Shown: positions 18,062 through 27,371, counted from the first letter of the stretch. The stretch: DNA of 64,000 nucleotides from an uncultured Chlorobiaceae bacterium (GCA_903882665.1 CAIRXW010000021.1:1-64000); one strand, 5' to 3'. Notes: generated by a model from the sequence alone, not told the origin. A program made the numbers and translations.

Positions 18062-21045
18062 AGAATATTGACTGGAACGCCCTCATTTTCGGTTCACACT
18101 CTGCGGCAACAGCGTGGATGGAGATATTCTCCTCTTTACTTGCGATTGCCCGGCAGACTTCATCGCCTGTTCTGCTTCATAATGCAACAGTTACTCCTGA
18201 CCGACTGTTGAGCGAAGCCGCCTGGGAACTTTGGGAAGCCTTTCCTCTGACAGCAGTAAAAACTTCAGCCAGCCTCAAAGAGTGGACACGTCAAAGTCCG
18301 GGAAAGGCTGTTCTCATCCTTGACGCTCTTTCATTACGGGAGTTGTCTCTTTTGCTTGGCGCGGCAGAAGCAAGGGGTATTCAGCCGCAGGAGGTGAAAG
18401 TTACTGGATCAGAATCTCCTTCAACCACCGACCACTTTGCCAAAGCCATCGGGTTGCCATCAAGAAGCGCCTTGGCCAACGACGGGAAACCTGGCACCCT
18501 GTCACTTTTCGACGGCAATTGTTTTACGGAAGAGCCAGGGCTGCACTGTCCGAAATGTGGAACCTTTGCCGGAAAGCGCCTTGTTGATCAGTTTACGCGT
18601 CACGTCCAGCCCGCACTTGGTGCCACAGCGCGAAAGAAAAAGGAGTTTGGTCTCAGGAACAAGCCGGTTCAGATGTACCTGCTCATCCATCCCGAATGGC
18701 TGAAAGGGGCATCAGGTTTTGACGGGGAGCGGGAGTATGGTGGATGGGCCGGAGCACCGGCAGAGGCAACCGCCGACTGGTTCACGAAACGGCTGGAAAA
18801 TTTGCGCGTTGTTGAGGTTCGAGGGGCTTCACTGCCGGATGAGGTGGTTTTGGCTGACGGGACGGTGATTGAGACTGCAATAGGTACAGTTCCATATAAA
18901 AAAACCAATAAAGGTATTAAGCCAGATAACGGAAAATATATTTGTGCTAATTGTGGCAGGAAAGAGAGCTTTTTTAATAGTGCAAGGGAATCTGAAAAAA
19001 CATTGCCGGTAACAAGTTATGCCTTGCAGTGTCATTGCCCCCAGTGTGATGCCGATGGCTATACTTATGGAGGGCGATATTTTAAAGCGCCTGATGCCTA
19101 TGATATTCAACGGCTCAATGCTGCTCAAATGGAGTGGAGAAACCGTTCAGAAATTGATTTAGCAGAATATTGGCCGCAGCAGGAGGTACCCATCGGTGAA
19201 CGTACAACCAAACGGGATAGTATGCAGCAATGGGGCTATACCCACTGGTGGAAAATGTTCAATCCTCGCCAATTATTAGTACACACTCACCTGCTCAAGG
19301 CTATTACGGAAGCTTCGGAAGATTCATGGCCTTTGGATGTGCGGGAACAGGCTCTTGGTGCTTTACAGTCGTATTTGCGTAACCAAAATATGTTTTCCTT
19401 TTATCACGTAAAACGAGATTGTCTCGCGCCAGCCCTTAGCAATTCAAATTATCATCCTAAAAGTGCGACGATCGAGGTTAGTGCATTCAGCTCTGGATAT
19501 GGCCCCTGGAAAACTACTGCGTTAGGAATTTTAAGTGGGCTTGAGTGGGCTTTGAAGCCTTGGGATCCTGTTATCAAAGAAGATGCTGGACAAGCAAAAA
19601 GTATTAGGGTTGAAATGAATGATCCTATTGTTCCAGGTAATGAAGCCTTTTGTGCTTCGTCAACAGATTTGTCGATTTTGGATGATCAACAGTTCGATAT
19701 GGTTATTACGGATCCACCCTTTGGTGATAATCTGTTTTATGCCGATCTGGCTGATTTCTTCTATGTCTGGTTACGAATTCCTCTCCGTAAATGGTATGCT
19801 GATTTGCGTGAAGAGGCTTATTTTGAATCGGAGCTTACTCCGCATAGCATGGAGGCAGTAGATAATACGGTGGAGCATCCAGATGACAGAGAAGATTACG
19901 AGAAAGAGCCCTTTATTGAAGCTAAACACTTGGTCAAGATTCGGGGTTTGACGGATAATTTGGTTCTTGCGGAAAAAGATTCAAATCCTTTTTACCGCCC
20001 GCAGCCGTCAAGCGACTTCTACAGCCAGACCTTGTCTGCCTGCTGGGCAGAAGCAAGAAGCCGTTTGAAAGATGGTGGTATTATGGCTTTTACCTTCCAC
20101 CACAACGAAGATCAGGCTTGGATTGATGTCCTTTTAGCTCTTTTTAATGCAGGTTATTTATTGGTAGCAACTTATCCTATCCGAAGCGATGAATCCAAGG
20201 GGGATAATGCTTCATTTGGTTCACAAAAAATAGAATACGACATCATTCACGTCTGCCGTAAACGTCTCGGAGAGCCGGAGCCGGTGAGCTGGGCGCGGAT
20301 GCGGCGCTGGGTGAAAGAGGAGAGCTTTCGCCTGAAGGAGCTGCTGGAACATACGCATGGCAAAGAGCTGCCGGAATCCGATTTGAGGGTGATTCTTCGG
20401 GGCAAGTCGCTGGAGTTTTACTCACGCCACTATGGCAAGGTGTTTACTGGCGACAATCAGGTGCTTGATGTGCGTGAAGCCCTGCTTGGCATCAATCAGC
20501 TTCTTGACGATTTGCTGGAAAACACCTCTTTGACCGGAGGCGTGCACCCTCCTGACAGTGCTGAACCGGCAAGCCGGTTGTACTTGCGTTTGTTCAAAAA
20601 GCGTACAGAGATGGAGCGTGACGAGCTGCACAAAACCCTGCGTGGCACCGGCATTGCCCAGGGAGACCTTGAGGCGCGGGGGTGGGTCAGGGTGGTTGGT
20701 AAAACCGTTGTGATGGTGCCAATCCTTGAGCGCATTGCCTTTTTTACCGAGCGTGGTCGTAACCGTAAGGTGATTAAAACAGACCTCGATCAGGCCCATT
20801 TTCTTGTAGGCGCGGCTTTTGTGGATTCAGGGCTGAAGATCGAAAGCGAGCTGAACAACCCGAACTTCAAGGTGAAACGCTCTGTTGATGAGCTGTTGCA
20901 CTGGTATGCTGAGGTTGATGATGATCCCGTCAACCGGGTGGCCGCCACCACCGCCTCACAACTTTTGGAGCGCTGGCGTAACCGCAAAGTCAAGCCAGAG
21001 CCAGCCCAACTCTCGCTTTTTGAAGTACTCGAATCAGATGAATAA
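18058..21045 (+). CDS. Chimeric protein: PglZ-like N-terminal segment joined to the C-terminal part of a DUF1156/COG1743 (PglXI-like) DNA methylase
   Basis: N-term VLILDALSLRELSLLLGAAEARG…SESPSTTDHFAKAIGLPSRSAL is PglZ-like; CPKCG zinc motifs; ITDPPFGDNLFYADLADFFYVWLR methylase motif IV; ATGA overlap with the upstream gene. Confidence 0.65.
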   Translation: MKNIDWNALIFGSHSAATAWMEIFSSLLAIARQTSSPVLLHNATVTPDRLLSEAAWELWEAFPLTAVKTSASLKEWTRQSPGKAVLILDALSLRELSLLLGAAEARGIQPQEVKVTGSESPSTTDHFAKAIGLPSRSALANDGKPGTLSLFDGNCFTEEPGLHCPKCGTFAGKRLVDQFTRHVQPALGATARKKKEFGLRNKPVQMYLLIHPEWLKGASGFDGEREYGGWAGAPAEATADWFTKRLENLRVVEVRGASLPDEVVLADGTVIETAIGTVPYKKTNKGIKPDNGKYICANCGRKESFFNSARESEKTLPVTSYALQCHCPQCDADGYTYGGRYFKAPDAYDIQRLNAAQMEWRNRSEIDLAEYWPQQEVPIGERTTKRDSMQQWGYTHWWKMFNPRQLLVHTHLLKAITEASEDSWPLDVREQALGALQSYLRNQNMFSFYHVKRDCLAPALSNSNYHPKSATIEVSAFSSGYGPWKTTALGILSGLEWALKPWDPVIKEDAGQAKSIRVEMNDPIVPGNEAFCASSTDLSILDDQQFDMVITDPPFGDNLFYADLADFFYVWLRIPLRKWYADLREEAYFESELTPHSMEAVDNTVEHPDDREDYEKEPFIEAKHLVKIRGLTDNLVLAEKDSNPFYRPQPSSDFYSQTLSACWAEARSRLKDGGIMAFTFHHNEDQAWIDVLLALFNAGYLLVATYPIRSDESKGDNASFGSQKIEYDIIHVCRKRLGEPEPVSWARMRRWVKEESFRLKELLEHTHGKELPESDLRVILRGKSLEFYSRHYGKVFTGDNQVLDVREALLGINQLLDDLLENTSLTGGVHPPDSAEPASRLYLRLFKKRTEMERDELHKTLRGTGIAQGDLEARGWVRVVGKTVVMVPILERIAFFTERGRNRKVIKTDLDQAHFLVGAAFVDSGLKIESELNNPNFKVKRSVDELLHWYAEVDDDPVNRVAATTASQLLERWRNRKVKPEPAQLSLFEVLESDE

Positions 21046-21066
21046 CTGCACAGGGAGAAGCAACCA

Positions 21067-22254
21067 ATGAAAATAGAGTCCATACGGTTAAAAAATTTCA
21101 AGGCATTCCGTGATGCTGAGTTGATTGATCTGCCGAATTTCTGCGTCTTTGTCGGGGCGAATGGTACAGGCAAGAGCACGATCTTTTCTGTGTTTGGCTT
21201 TCTGAAAGATGCTATCACCAGCAATGTCAACACGGCGCTTGCAAAGCTTGGCGGAAGCCGGGGGTTTTCAGAGGTGCGCAGCCGTAACGCCACCGGGCCG
21301 ATTGAGATTGAATTGAAGTTTCGCGAAGGGAGCGACACGCCCCTGACCACCTACTTTCTGCAAATCAATGAGGAGAACGGTCGGGTTATTATTGAGCGTG
21401 AAATTCTCAAATACCGCAGAGGCAGTGGTGGTCAGCCGTGGCATTTTCTTGATTTTTCGCGGGGGAAAGGGAGCGCTGTCACTAATGAACTGATGTCGGT
21501 TAACGATGTCAAAGAGTTGACTCGCGAAGAGCAGACGCTGAAATCACCGGATATTCTGGCTATTAAAGGGTTAGCGCAATTCAAGCGCTTTCCGGCTGTG
21601 GTGGCGCTTGGCAATCTTATCGAGAACTGGCATATCTCTGATTTTCATATCAGTCGGGCCCGTCCGGAGCAGGAGGCTGGTTATGCAGAGCATCTGTCGC
21701 GTGAGGGTGAAAACTTGTCGCTGGTCATCCAGTATCTTCATAATCACCATCCTGCCGCCTTCATTCAAATACTTGAGTTGCTGAAGCAGCGCATTCCCGG
21801 GATCTCTCAGGTAGAATCAAAAACCACCGAAGAGGGGCGGGTGCTGCTCAAGTTTCAGGATGGTTCGTTTGAAGATCCTTTTCTTGCCCGCTATGTTTCG
21901 GATGGTACCATCAAGATGCTGGCCTATCTGACGCTGCTCTATGATCCTTCCCCTCACCCGTTGCTGGGTGTAGAAGAGCCTGAAAATCAGCTCTATCCAA
22001 GGCATTTGCATGAGCTGGCTGAGGAGTTTCGCAACTATGCAAATCGGGGCGGGCAGGTGTTTGTTTCGACCCATTCACCTGATTTTTTAAATGCAACAAC
22101 TGTTGATGAGGTGTTCTGGCTCGTCAAAGAAGAGGGATATACCCAAATCCGTCGAGCCAATGAAAATGCGCAGATTGTTGCCTATATGAAAGATGGCGAT
22201 CAGATGGGCTATTTGTGGGATCAGGGATTTTTTGAGGGGAGCGATCCTCAATGA
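21067..22254 (+). CDS. AAA ATPase, AAA_21/AAA_15 family (OLD/AriA-like)
   Basis: VGANGTGKST Walker A; VSDGTIKMLAYLTLL; GVEEPENQLYP; VFVSTHSPDFLN. Confidence 0.82.
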   Translation: MKIESIRLKNFKAFRDAELIDLPNFCVFVGANGTGKSTIFSVFGFLKDAITSNVNTALAKLGGSRGFSEVRSRNATGPIEIELKFREGSDTPLTTYFLQINEENGRVIIEREILKYRRGSGGQPWHFLDFSRGKGSAVTNELMSVNDVKELTREEQTLKSPDILAIKGLAQFKRFPAVVALGNLIENWHISDFHISRARPEQEAGYAEHLSREGENLSLVIQYLHNHHPAAFIQILELLKQRIPGISQVESKTTEEGRVLLKFQDGSFEDPFLARYVSDGTIKMLAYLTLLYDPSPHPLLGVEEPENQLYPRHLHELAEEFRNYANRGGQVFVSTHSPDFLNATTVDEVFWLVKEEGYTQIRRANENAQIVAYMKDGDQMGYLWDQGFFEGSDPQ

Positions 22255-22808
22255 AAAACCTTGTTTTCTTTCTTGAAGAGCCCTCTGCACAAAGGATGCT
22301 TGAAGGGGTGTTGCCCAGATTTATCCCTTCTGATGTCGTGGTTCACTATGTGGTTTTTCAGGGAAAAAGTGATCTGGAAAAACAACTTCTCCGAAAGCTT
22401 CGTTTTTGGCAACGTCCTGATTCTGTTTTTGTTGTCATGCGCGATCAGGATTCCGGTGATTGCAGGGCTATAAAACGAAGACTTTTAGAGCTTTGCCAGC
22501 AGGCTGGGCGAGGTGAAGCTTTGGTTCGTGTTGCTTGCCATGAATTGGAAAGTTTTTATCTCGGTGATCTGGCTGCGGTTGAACGTGGGCTTGGTATCAG
22601 GGGGTTGGCTGCAAAACAGGGACAGAGTCGGTACAGAACTCCGGATAAACTTGGCTCTCCCTCTGAAGAATTGAAGAAACTGACAAACGGCAAATATCAG
22701 AAGGTTGCGGGTTCCCGTGCCATTGGTGGGCATCTCAATCTCGAAAAAAACAGCTCACACAGTTTTACCGTGCTTCTGTCGGGAATTAAAAAAGTGCTTG
22801 AATCTTGA
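22251..22808 (+). CDS. DUF4276-family TOPRIM-like protein
   Basis: ATGA overlap with the ATPase; FLEEPSAQRML (TOPRIM Glu) and VVMRDQDSGDC (DxD). Confidence 0.7.
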   Translation: MKNLVFFLEEPSAQRMLEGVLPRFIPSDVVVHYVVFQGKSDLEKQLLRKLRFWQRPDSVFVVMRDQDSGDCRAIKRRLLELCQQAGRGEALVRVACHELESFYLGDLAAVERGLGIRGLAAKQGQSRYRTPDKLGSPSEELKKLTNGKYQKVAGSRAIGGHLNLEKNSSHSFTVLLSGIKKVLES

Positions 22809-22812
22809 CATT

Positions 22813-23310
22813 ATGGAAACAATCTCGAACACGGTTTGGCAACGCAAGGGTTCATCGGTAATTTTTGACAAAGTGAGCCTTGGTGAGTTTATTCCCAAAG
22901 GGGCAATGATCTCTCTGCGGCATCTTCTGAGCTGGTCGCAGGGGTTTCCTGACGATCCGCCGGTAACAGGTCATACCATTCTGGTCTCCGGCCTTGAAGC
23001 CATTATTGAAACAATGGAACCGCCCGCGGCTGAGGCGTTTCTTGCCTGCACTGTCCGGCCATTGCTGAAAAATCTGCAAAATCGCTGGCCTGCCTGTGGG
23101 GTGGTGTTCGGATTTTCCTCTCATCCCAATGCTTTTGAAGTGACGGTTCTGGAAGAAGAGCTGCTTTTTCGCCGTCGTGACCGCAAGACGGTGCGTCTTT
23201 CGGACGGGTTATGGGATGGCAGTGCCGCGTTTGACTTGAAACGTGTTAATCGCCAGGGCGAAGAGGGGGGCGAGGTCACCGTTGGCTACTATGTCGATCG
23301 CATTTCCTGA
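22813..23310 (+). CDS. Hypothetical protein of the BREX-like cluster (possible BrxF-position protein)
   Basis: 165 aa from ATG 22813; 20-nt overlap with the helicase gene; no Walker A seen. Confidence 0.6.
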   Translation: METISNTVWQRKGSSVIFDKVSLGEFIPKGAMISLRHLLSWSQGFPDDPPVTGHTILVSGLEAIIETMEPPAAEAFLACTVRPLLKNLQNRWPACGVVFGFSSHPNAFEVTVLEEELLFRRRDRKTVRLSDGLWDGSAAFDLKRVNRQGEEGGEVTVGYYVDRIS

Positions 23311-26080
23311 AATAGAGCCAGGGCTGAAAGTCAGCCACAGGGAGCTTGGCGATGGTATGGTTGTTGGCCGTGAATCGACAGGCTTTGTCACGGTCTTTTT
23401 TCGGGCTCATGGTGACCGGCAGGTTCCGGCTGACTCTCTTCAATTGGCAACCGACCGTTTCGACCAGATTATCCGGGGTATGGTGCCGGTTACAAAGGAG
23501 CGGCTGGAGCGGCTCTGGCTGGCTGTTGAAGCTGAAGAACTTCCTCTGATGGAGAGTGCCGCAACCCTCACTTCCGCAAAAGTCGATCTGCTGCCGCATC
23601 AGATTGTATTGGTGCATCGTCTTACGAACGCCCGCCCCAAGCGATTTCTCATTGCCGATGAAGTTGGATTGGGCAAAACAATTGAGGTTGCGCTTATTCT
23701 TCGTGAGCTTGCATCGCGGGGTGAGTTGCAGCGGGCCATCATGATTGTGCCTGCCGGGCTGGTGGAGAATTGGCGAAGAGAGCTGAACGATGTGTTTAAT
23801 CTCGATTTTGAGGTGTTCGGCAGCGACGGTGACGTCACTGACCGAAAATCAAATGCCTTTGCCAAGCATAACCGGTTAATTGTTTCGGTCGATACGCTGA
23901 AACGGACATCAAGGGTGAAGCGCCTTCTTGCAGCTCCGTTATGGGATCTGGTTGTTTTTGATGAGGCCCATCATCTGAGCGTTTATCGCACCGGCAACAA
24001 GGTTAAAAAAACGGAAAACTTCAAGCTGGCTGAAGCAATTCGTGACCATTGCCGCGATCTTATTTTGCTCTCCGCCACTCCTCATCAGGGCGACCATTTC
24101 CGATTCTGGATGCTGATTCGCCTCCTCAGCCCTGAACTTTTCGAAAATGAGCACGATATGGTGCGCAATCGCCACCGGCTTAATGCGGTTGTGATCCGCC
24201 GTACCAAGGCTGATGCCTGTGCACAGGATGGCAGTTCGTTGTTTGTGCGGCGCATGGTGCATACCCAAGGGTTTCGGCTTTCGGAGAAAGAGCAGGAGTT
24301 TTATCAGGCACTTCTTTATTATTTGCAGGATGGATACAACCTTGCCGCCAGGAATGGCAACAAGGGTCGTGCCCTTGGTTTTGTCATGACCATCTTTCAG
24401 AAAATAGCCGCAAGCAGCTTTGCCGCCATCCGTTCAACCTTGCGTCGCCGCTTGTTGATGCTCACCATTCACGAAGGAATTGAGCGCGACGAGCGTCTCG
24501 ATGTTGATGGTCGTAACCGGGTGTTTGAAGAGGCGCGGCAATTTATTCACCAGATGTACGGCTTGCCCTTCGATGCGGTCGGCAATGCAGAGACAGAGCA
24601 GATTCTTGCTGATGCGAGGTATCAACTCCTCAAAAAACGTCGCGATTCGCTTTCGTTTTCCTCAACGGCGGAGAGTTACTCCGACCAGGAATATGATGCC
24701 GGAGCAAGCGAGGAGTCTGCAGCGACACTGGTTACGGTTGCCCTGCCACAGGAAAGGCAACGGATTTCAGCTCTTCTTGCATCATTTCCGGAGGGCGTTG
24801 AGTCAAAAATAGTGATGCTTGTTCATGCGCTGGAACAGATCTGGCAGCAGAATTCGGATGAGAAGGTCGTTATTTTTGCCACTTATCTTGGCACTGTTGA
24901 GGCCATTAAAAAGCAGTTGAGTGATCGTTTTCCCGACAAAGGTGTCGATATTCTCAAAGGTGGTGATCATGGGGCAAAAACGGCTGCTCAAAAACGGTTT
25001 CGACGCAAGGATGGCTCATCGGTACTGGTTTGCACGGCGGCAGGACGGGAGGGGATAAACCTCCAGTTTGCACGAATCCTCTTCAATTATGATCTGCCAT
25101 GGAACCCGATGGATCTGGAACAGCGGATTGGGCGAATTCACCGGTATGGGCAGGATTCAACGGCACAGGTCTACAACCTCGTGGCAACCGATACCATTGA
25201 AGGGCAGATATTTTTGTTACTTGAGGAAAAGCTCGCTGACATTGCGAAAGCCCTGGGAAAGGTTGACGAGCAGGGGCAAATTGCCGAAGATCTGCGAACA
25301 CAAGTACTGGGGCAATTGAGTAACGTCTTGAGTTATGACCGCCTCTATCAGGATGCTATCAGTGACCCTGCATTGCAACGGACACGGCAGGAGCTTGAAG
25401 TTGCCATGTTGAACGCCGACCTTGCCCGACAGGTTGTGTTTGAACTCTTTCAGGAACTTGACAAATTTAACCTCGGAGAGTACCAGAAATTTGACGATCA
25501 GGGCAAAGGAATGCAACGGCTGGTCAATTTCCTTGCACGCGCAGCAACGGTTTTGGGTTTGTCATTTCATCAAGAGGCTGATGCTCGACTGGTGTTGCAG
25601 AATAATGGAGAGCCACCTCTCTCCTTTACCACTGACCGTGACCTTGCCATGCAACATGAAAGTCTCTACCTTCTTGGGCTTGAGCATCACATGATCAGTA
25701 GCCTGCTGAATCGCTTTGCCAATGCTGAGACCCATTCCAGAGCTCTTGCAGGCAAAGCGGGCAGCATCAGGCAAAGCGGTCTTTTGACGATATGGAAGAT
25801 CAACACGCAGGGAAAAGATGGACAAATTCACCACCGCATCGCCCGTATCGGCATGAGCCTTGATGGTACCAGAGCCCCCTGGCTTGAACACCTTGATGAC
25901 GCGCTGCTAAGCATGGAAGCGCCGGTTTCAATAACACCGGAGGAGTGGAAAACGGTGGCCATCAACAAGAAATCGCACCTTCAGGAACTTTTGCATCGGG
26001 AGCTGAGCTACTGTGGAGTCATCAATGCTGAGACCACTTATGCGGCGACACTGCTCGCCGCAGTCGGAATGGAAAAGTAG
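23291..26080 (+). CDS. SNF2-family DNA helicase (BrxHII/DrmD/RapA-like)
   Basis: ADEVGLGKTIE Walker A, FDEAHHLS, LLSATPHQGD, VLVCTAAGREGINLQFA, MDLEQRIGRIHRYGQ; start moved from 23243 to ATG 23291. Confidence 0.88.
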   Translation: MSIAFPEIEPGLKVSHRELGDGMVVGRESTGFVTVFFRAHGDRQVPADSLQLATDRFDQIIRGMVPVTKERLERLWLAVEAEELPLMESAATLTSAKVDLLPHQIVLVHRLTNARPKRFLIADEVGLGKTIEVALILRELASRGELQRAIMIVPAGLVENWRRELNDVFNLDFEVFGSDGDVTDRKSNAFAKHNRLIVSVDTLKRTSRVKRLLAAPLWDLVVFDEAHHLSVYRTGNKVKKTENFKLAEAIRDHCRDLILLSATPHQGDHFRFWMLIRLLSPELFENEHDMVRNRHRLNAVVIRRTKADACAQDGSSLFVRRMVHTQGFRLSEKEQEFYQALLYYLQDGYNLAARNGNKGRALGFVMTIFQKIAASSFAAIRSTLRRRLLMLTIHEGIERDERLDVDGRNRVFEEARQFIHQMYGLPFDAVGNAETEQILADARYQLLKKRRDSLSFSSTAESYSDQEYDAGASEESAATLVTVALPQERQRISALLASFPEGVESKIVMLVHALEQIWQQNSDEKVVIFATYLGTVEAIKKQLSDRFPDKGVDILKGGDHGAKTAAQKRFRRKDGSSVLVCTAAGREGINLQFARILFNYDLPWNPMDLEQRIGRIHRYGQDSTAQVYNLVATDTIEGQIFLLLEEKLADIAKALGKVDEQGQIAEDLRTQVLGQLSNVLSYDRLYQDAISDPALQRTRQELEVAMLNADLARQVVFELFQELDKFNLGEYQKFDDQGKGMQRLVNFLARAATVLGLSFHQEADARLVLQNNGEPPLSFTTDRDLAMQHESLYLLGLEHHMISSLLNRFANAETHSRALAGKAGSIRQSGLLTIWKINTQGKDGQIHHRIARIGMSLDGTRAPWLEHLDDALLSMEAPVSITPEEWKTVAINKKSHLQELLHRELSYCGVINAETTYAATLLAAVGMEK

Positions 26081-26119
26081 AGAGTTTGTTTTGTTGCAAT
26101 TGTACCGATTGAAAAAATC

Positions 26120-26923
26120 ATGAACCAGAACACCCTTGCGCTTACTCCGGAAAACGAAGAGCTTAACCAAAAGCTCGCGCAACTTGCTGTGGAGTTTCTG
26201 GATCTTTTTACCCGTCACAAAGAGATGGTGGAGGATGAGTATGTTATTCTGACCTCACTCTATCTTGAGAAACTGGGTTGTTTTCAGCTTGAGTTACTGC
26301 AAAAGAAAACGGAAGCTGCCCGGCTTAAAATGAAAATGAAGTTGATACAGGCGGCAATAAACCGCGATGAGCGACCCGATTTGCAGGTGATAGAAAATTC
26401 AGTAGATAAAAAATTTCAGGATTATTATGCTGAAATTGAGGTTCAGGCTGCCGCTTTGGATCAAGCCAAAGATGTGCTGTCACATTTGGTTTCAGAAGAG
26501 GATACCCTGAAGCTGAAAGAGTTGTTTCGGGTGCTGTGCAAAAGGCTCCACCCTGATTTGAATCCGGATCAAACGGAAGATGAAAAAGAGTTGTTCATCA
26601 AGGTAAAATCGGCTTATGATCTGCAAAAAATAGCTGAACTGCAAAACATTCTTCTCTATCTTGATGAGTCGAAAAGGGAGAAGATTGTATCTATCTCAGG
26701 TGATGAGAAGAGGGAACGGATTGAGCATCTTGAAAGCAATGTCAAGTCGTTGACCGCCAAAATAGCCCAATTACAGCAAACCTTTCCGTTCAATGTTAAA
26801 GAGTTGATTTTTGATGAAAAATATATAGCGCAGAAACAGGGGGAGTTAAGAAGTGATATTGAAAAATTTGAGAAGGAAAGGGCCAAGTATGCAACACTTA
26901 TTGACATCATGACTGATGAGTGA
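26120..26923 (+). CDS. Coiled-coil protein with J-domain-like HPD motif
   Basis: LKELFRVLCKRLHPDLNPDQTEDEKELFIKVKSAYDL resembles DnaJ helix II-HPD-helix III; flanking charged coiled coils. Confidence 0.65.
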   Translation: MNQNTLALTPENEELNQKLAQLAVEFLDLFTRHKEMVEDEYVILTSLYLEKLGCFQLELLQKKTEAARLKMKMKLIQAAINRDERPDLQVIENSVDKKFQDYYAEIEVQAAALDQAKDVLSHLVSEEDTLKLKELFRVLCKRLHPDLNPDQTEDEKELFIKVKSAYDLQKIAELQNILLYLDESKREKIVSISGDEKRERIEHLESNVKSLTAKIAQLQQTFPFNVKELIFDEKYIAQKQGELRSDIEKFEKERAKYATLIDIMTDE

Positions 26924-27302
26924 ATCTCTCATACCCGTAACGCCAGGTTTGCTGGATCTCCTGCGTCGAGAGGGGCAAGGTATTGTGCCGTTTTCGCAGG
27001 AAATTCTGGTATTGGAAATAGTCGTTGCTGGTACAAGCTATTGTGCTGAAATTGAGAGCATTGAATCTTGTATCGTCCCTGAAAAATTTTTGACGATGAA
27101 AAGAGAGCCTGATAATAAATTTGACAAGTTTGCGATTGCTCTCTATTGTGACGACACTCGTATTGGATTTGTACCGGCAGCAACGAATCAGGTTTGTTCG
27201 CGTTTGATGGATGCCGGAAAATTATTTGTATGCAGGGTCGTTGCGAAAAACTGGATTGATAGCTGGCTGCAAATAGATGCCCATATTTTTATGGTTGACT
27301 GA
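26916..27302 (+). CDS. Stand-alone HIRAN-domain protein
   Basis: VVAGTSYCAEIE…LTMKREPDNKFDKFAIALYCDDTRIGFVPAATNQ; 8-nt overlap with the upstream gene. Confidence 0.72.
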   Translation: MSESLIPVTPGLLDLLRREGQGIVPFSQEILVLEIVVAGTSYCAEIESIESCIVPEKFLTMKREPDNKFDKFAIALYCDDTRIGFVPAATNQVCSRLMDAGKLFVCRVVAKNWIDSWLQIDAHIFMVD

Positions 27303-27371
27303 TTTCATCAAGCACTTTCAGCTTCCCCGCCAGACGTTTTTATGGCGCTGTTTCCGTTTTCAACTTCTGAG

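Noticed and set aside
23291-26080. Assigning the helicase to DISARM (DrmD)
   Set aside because: SNF2 motifs are compatible, but no drmA, drmB or drmC genes are present; the DUF499 and COG1743-type neighbours fit BREX type 3 better.
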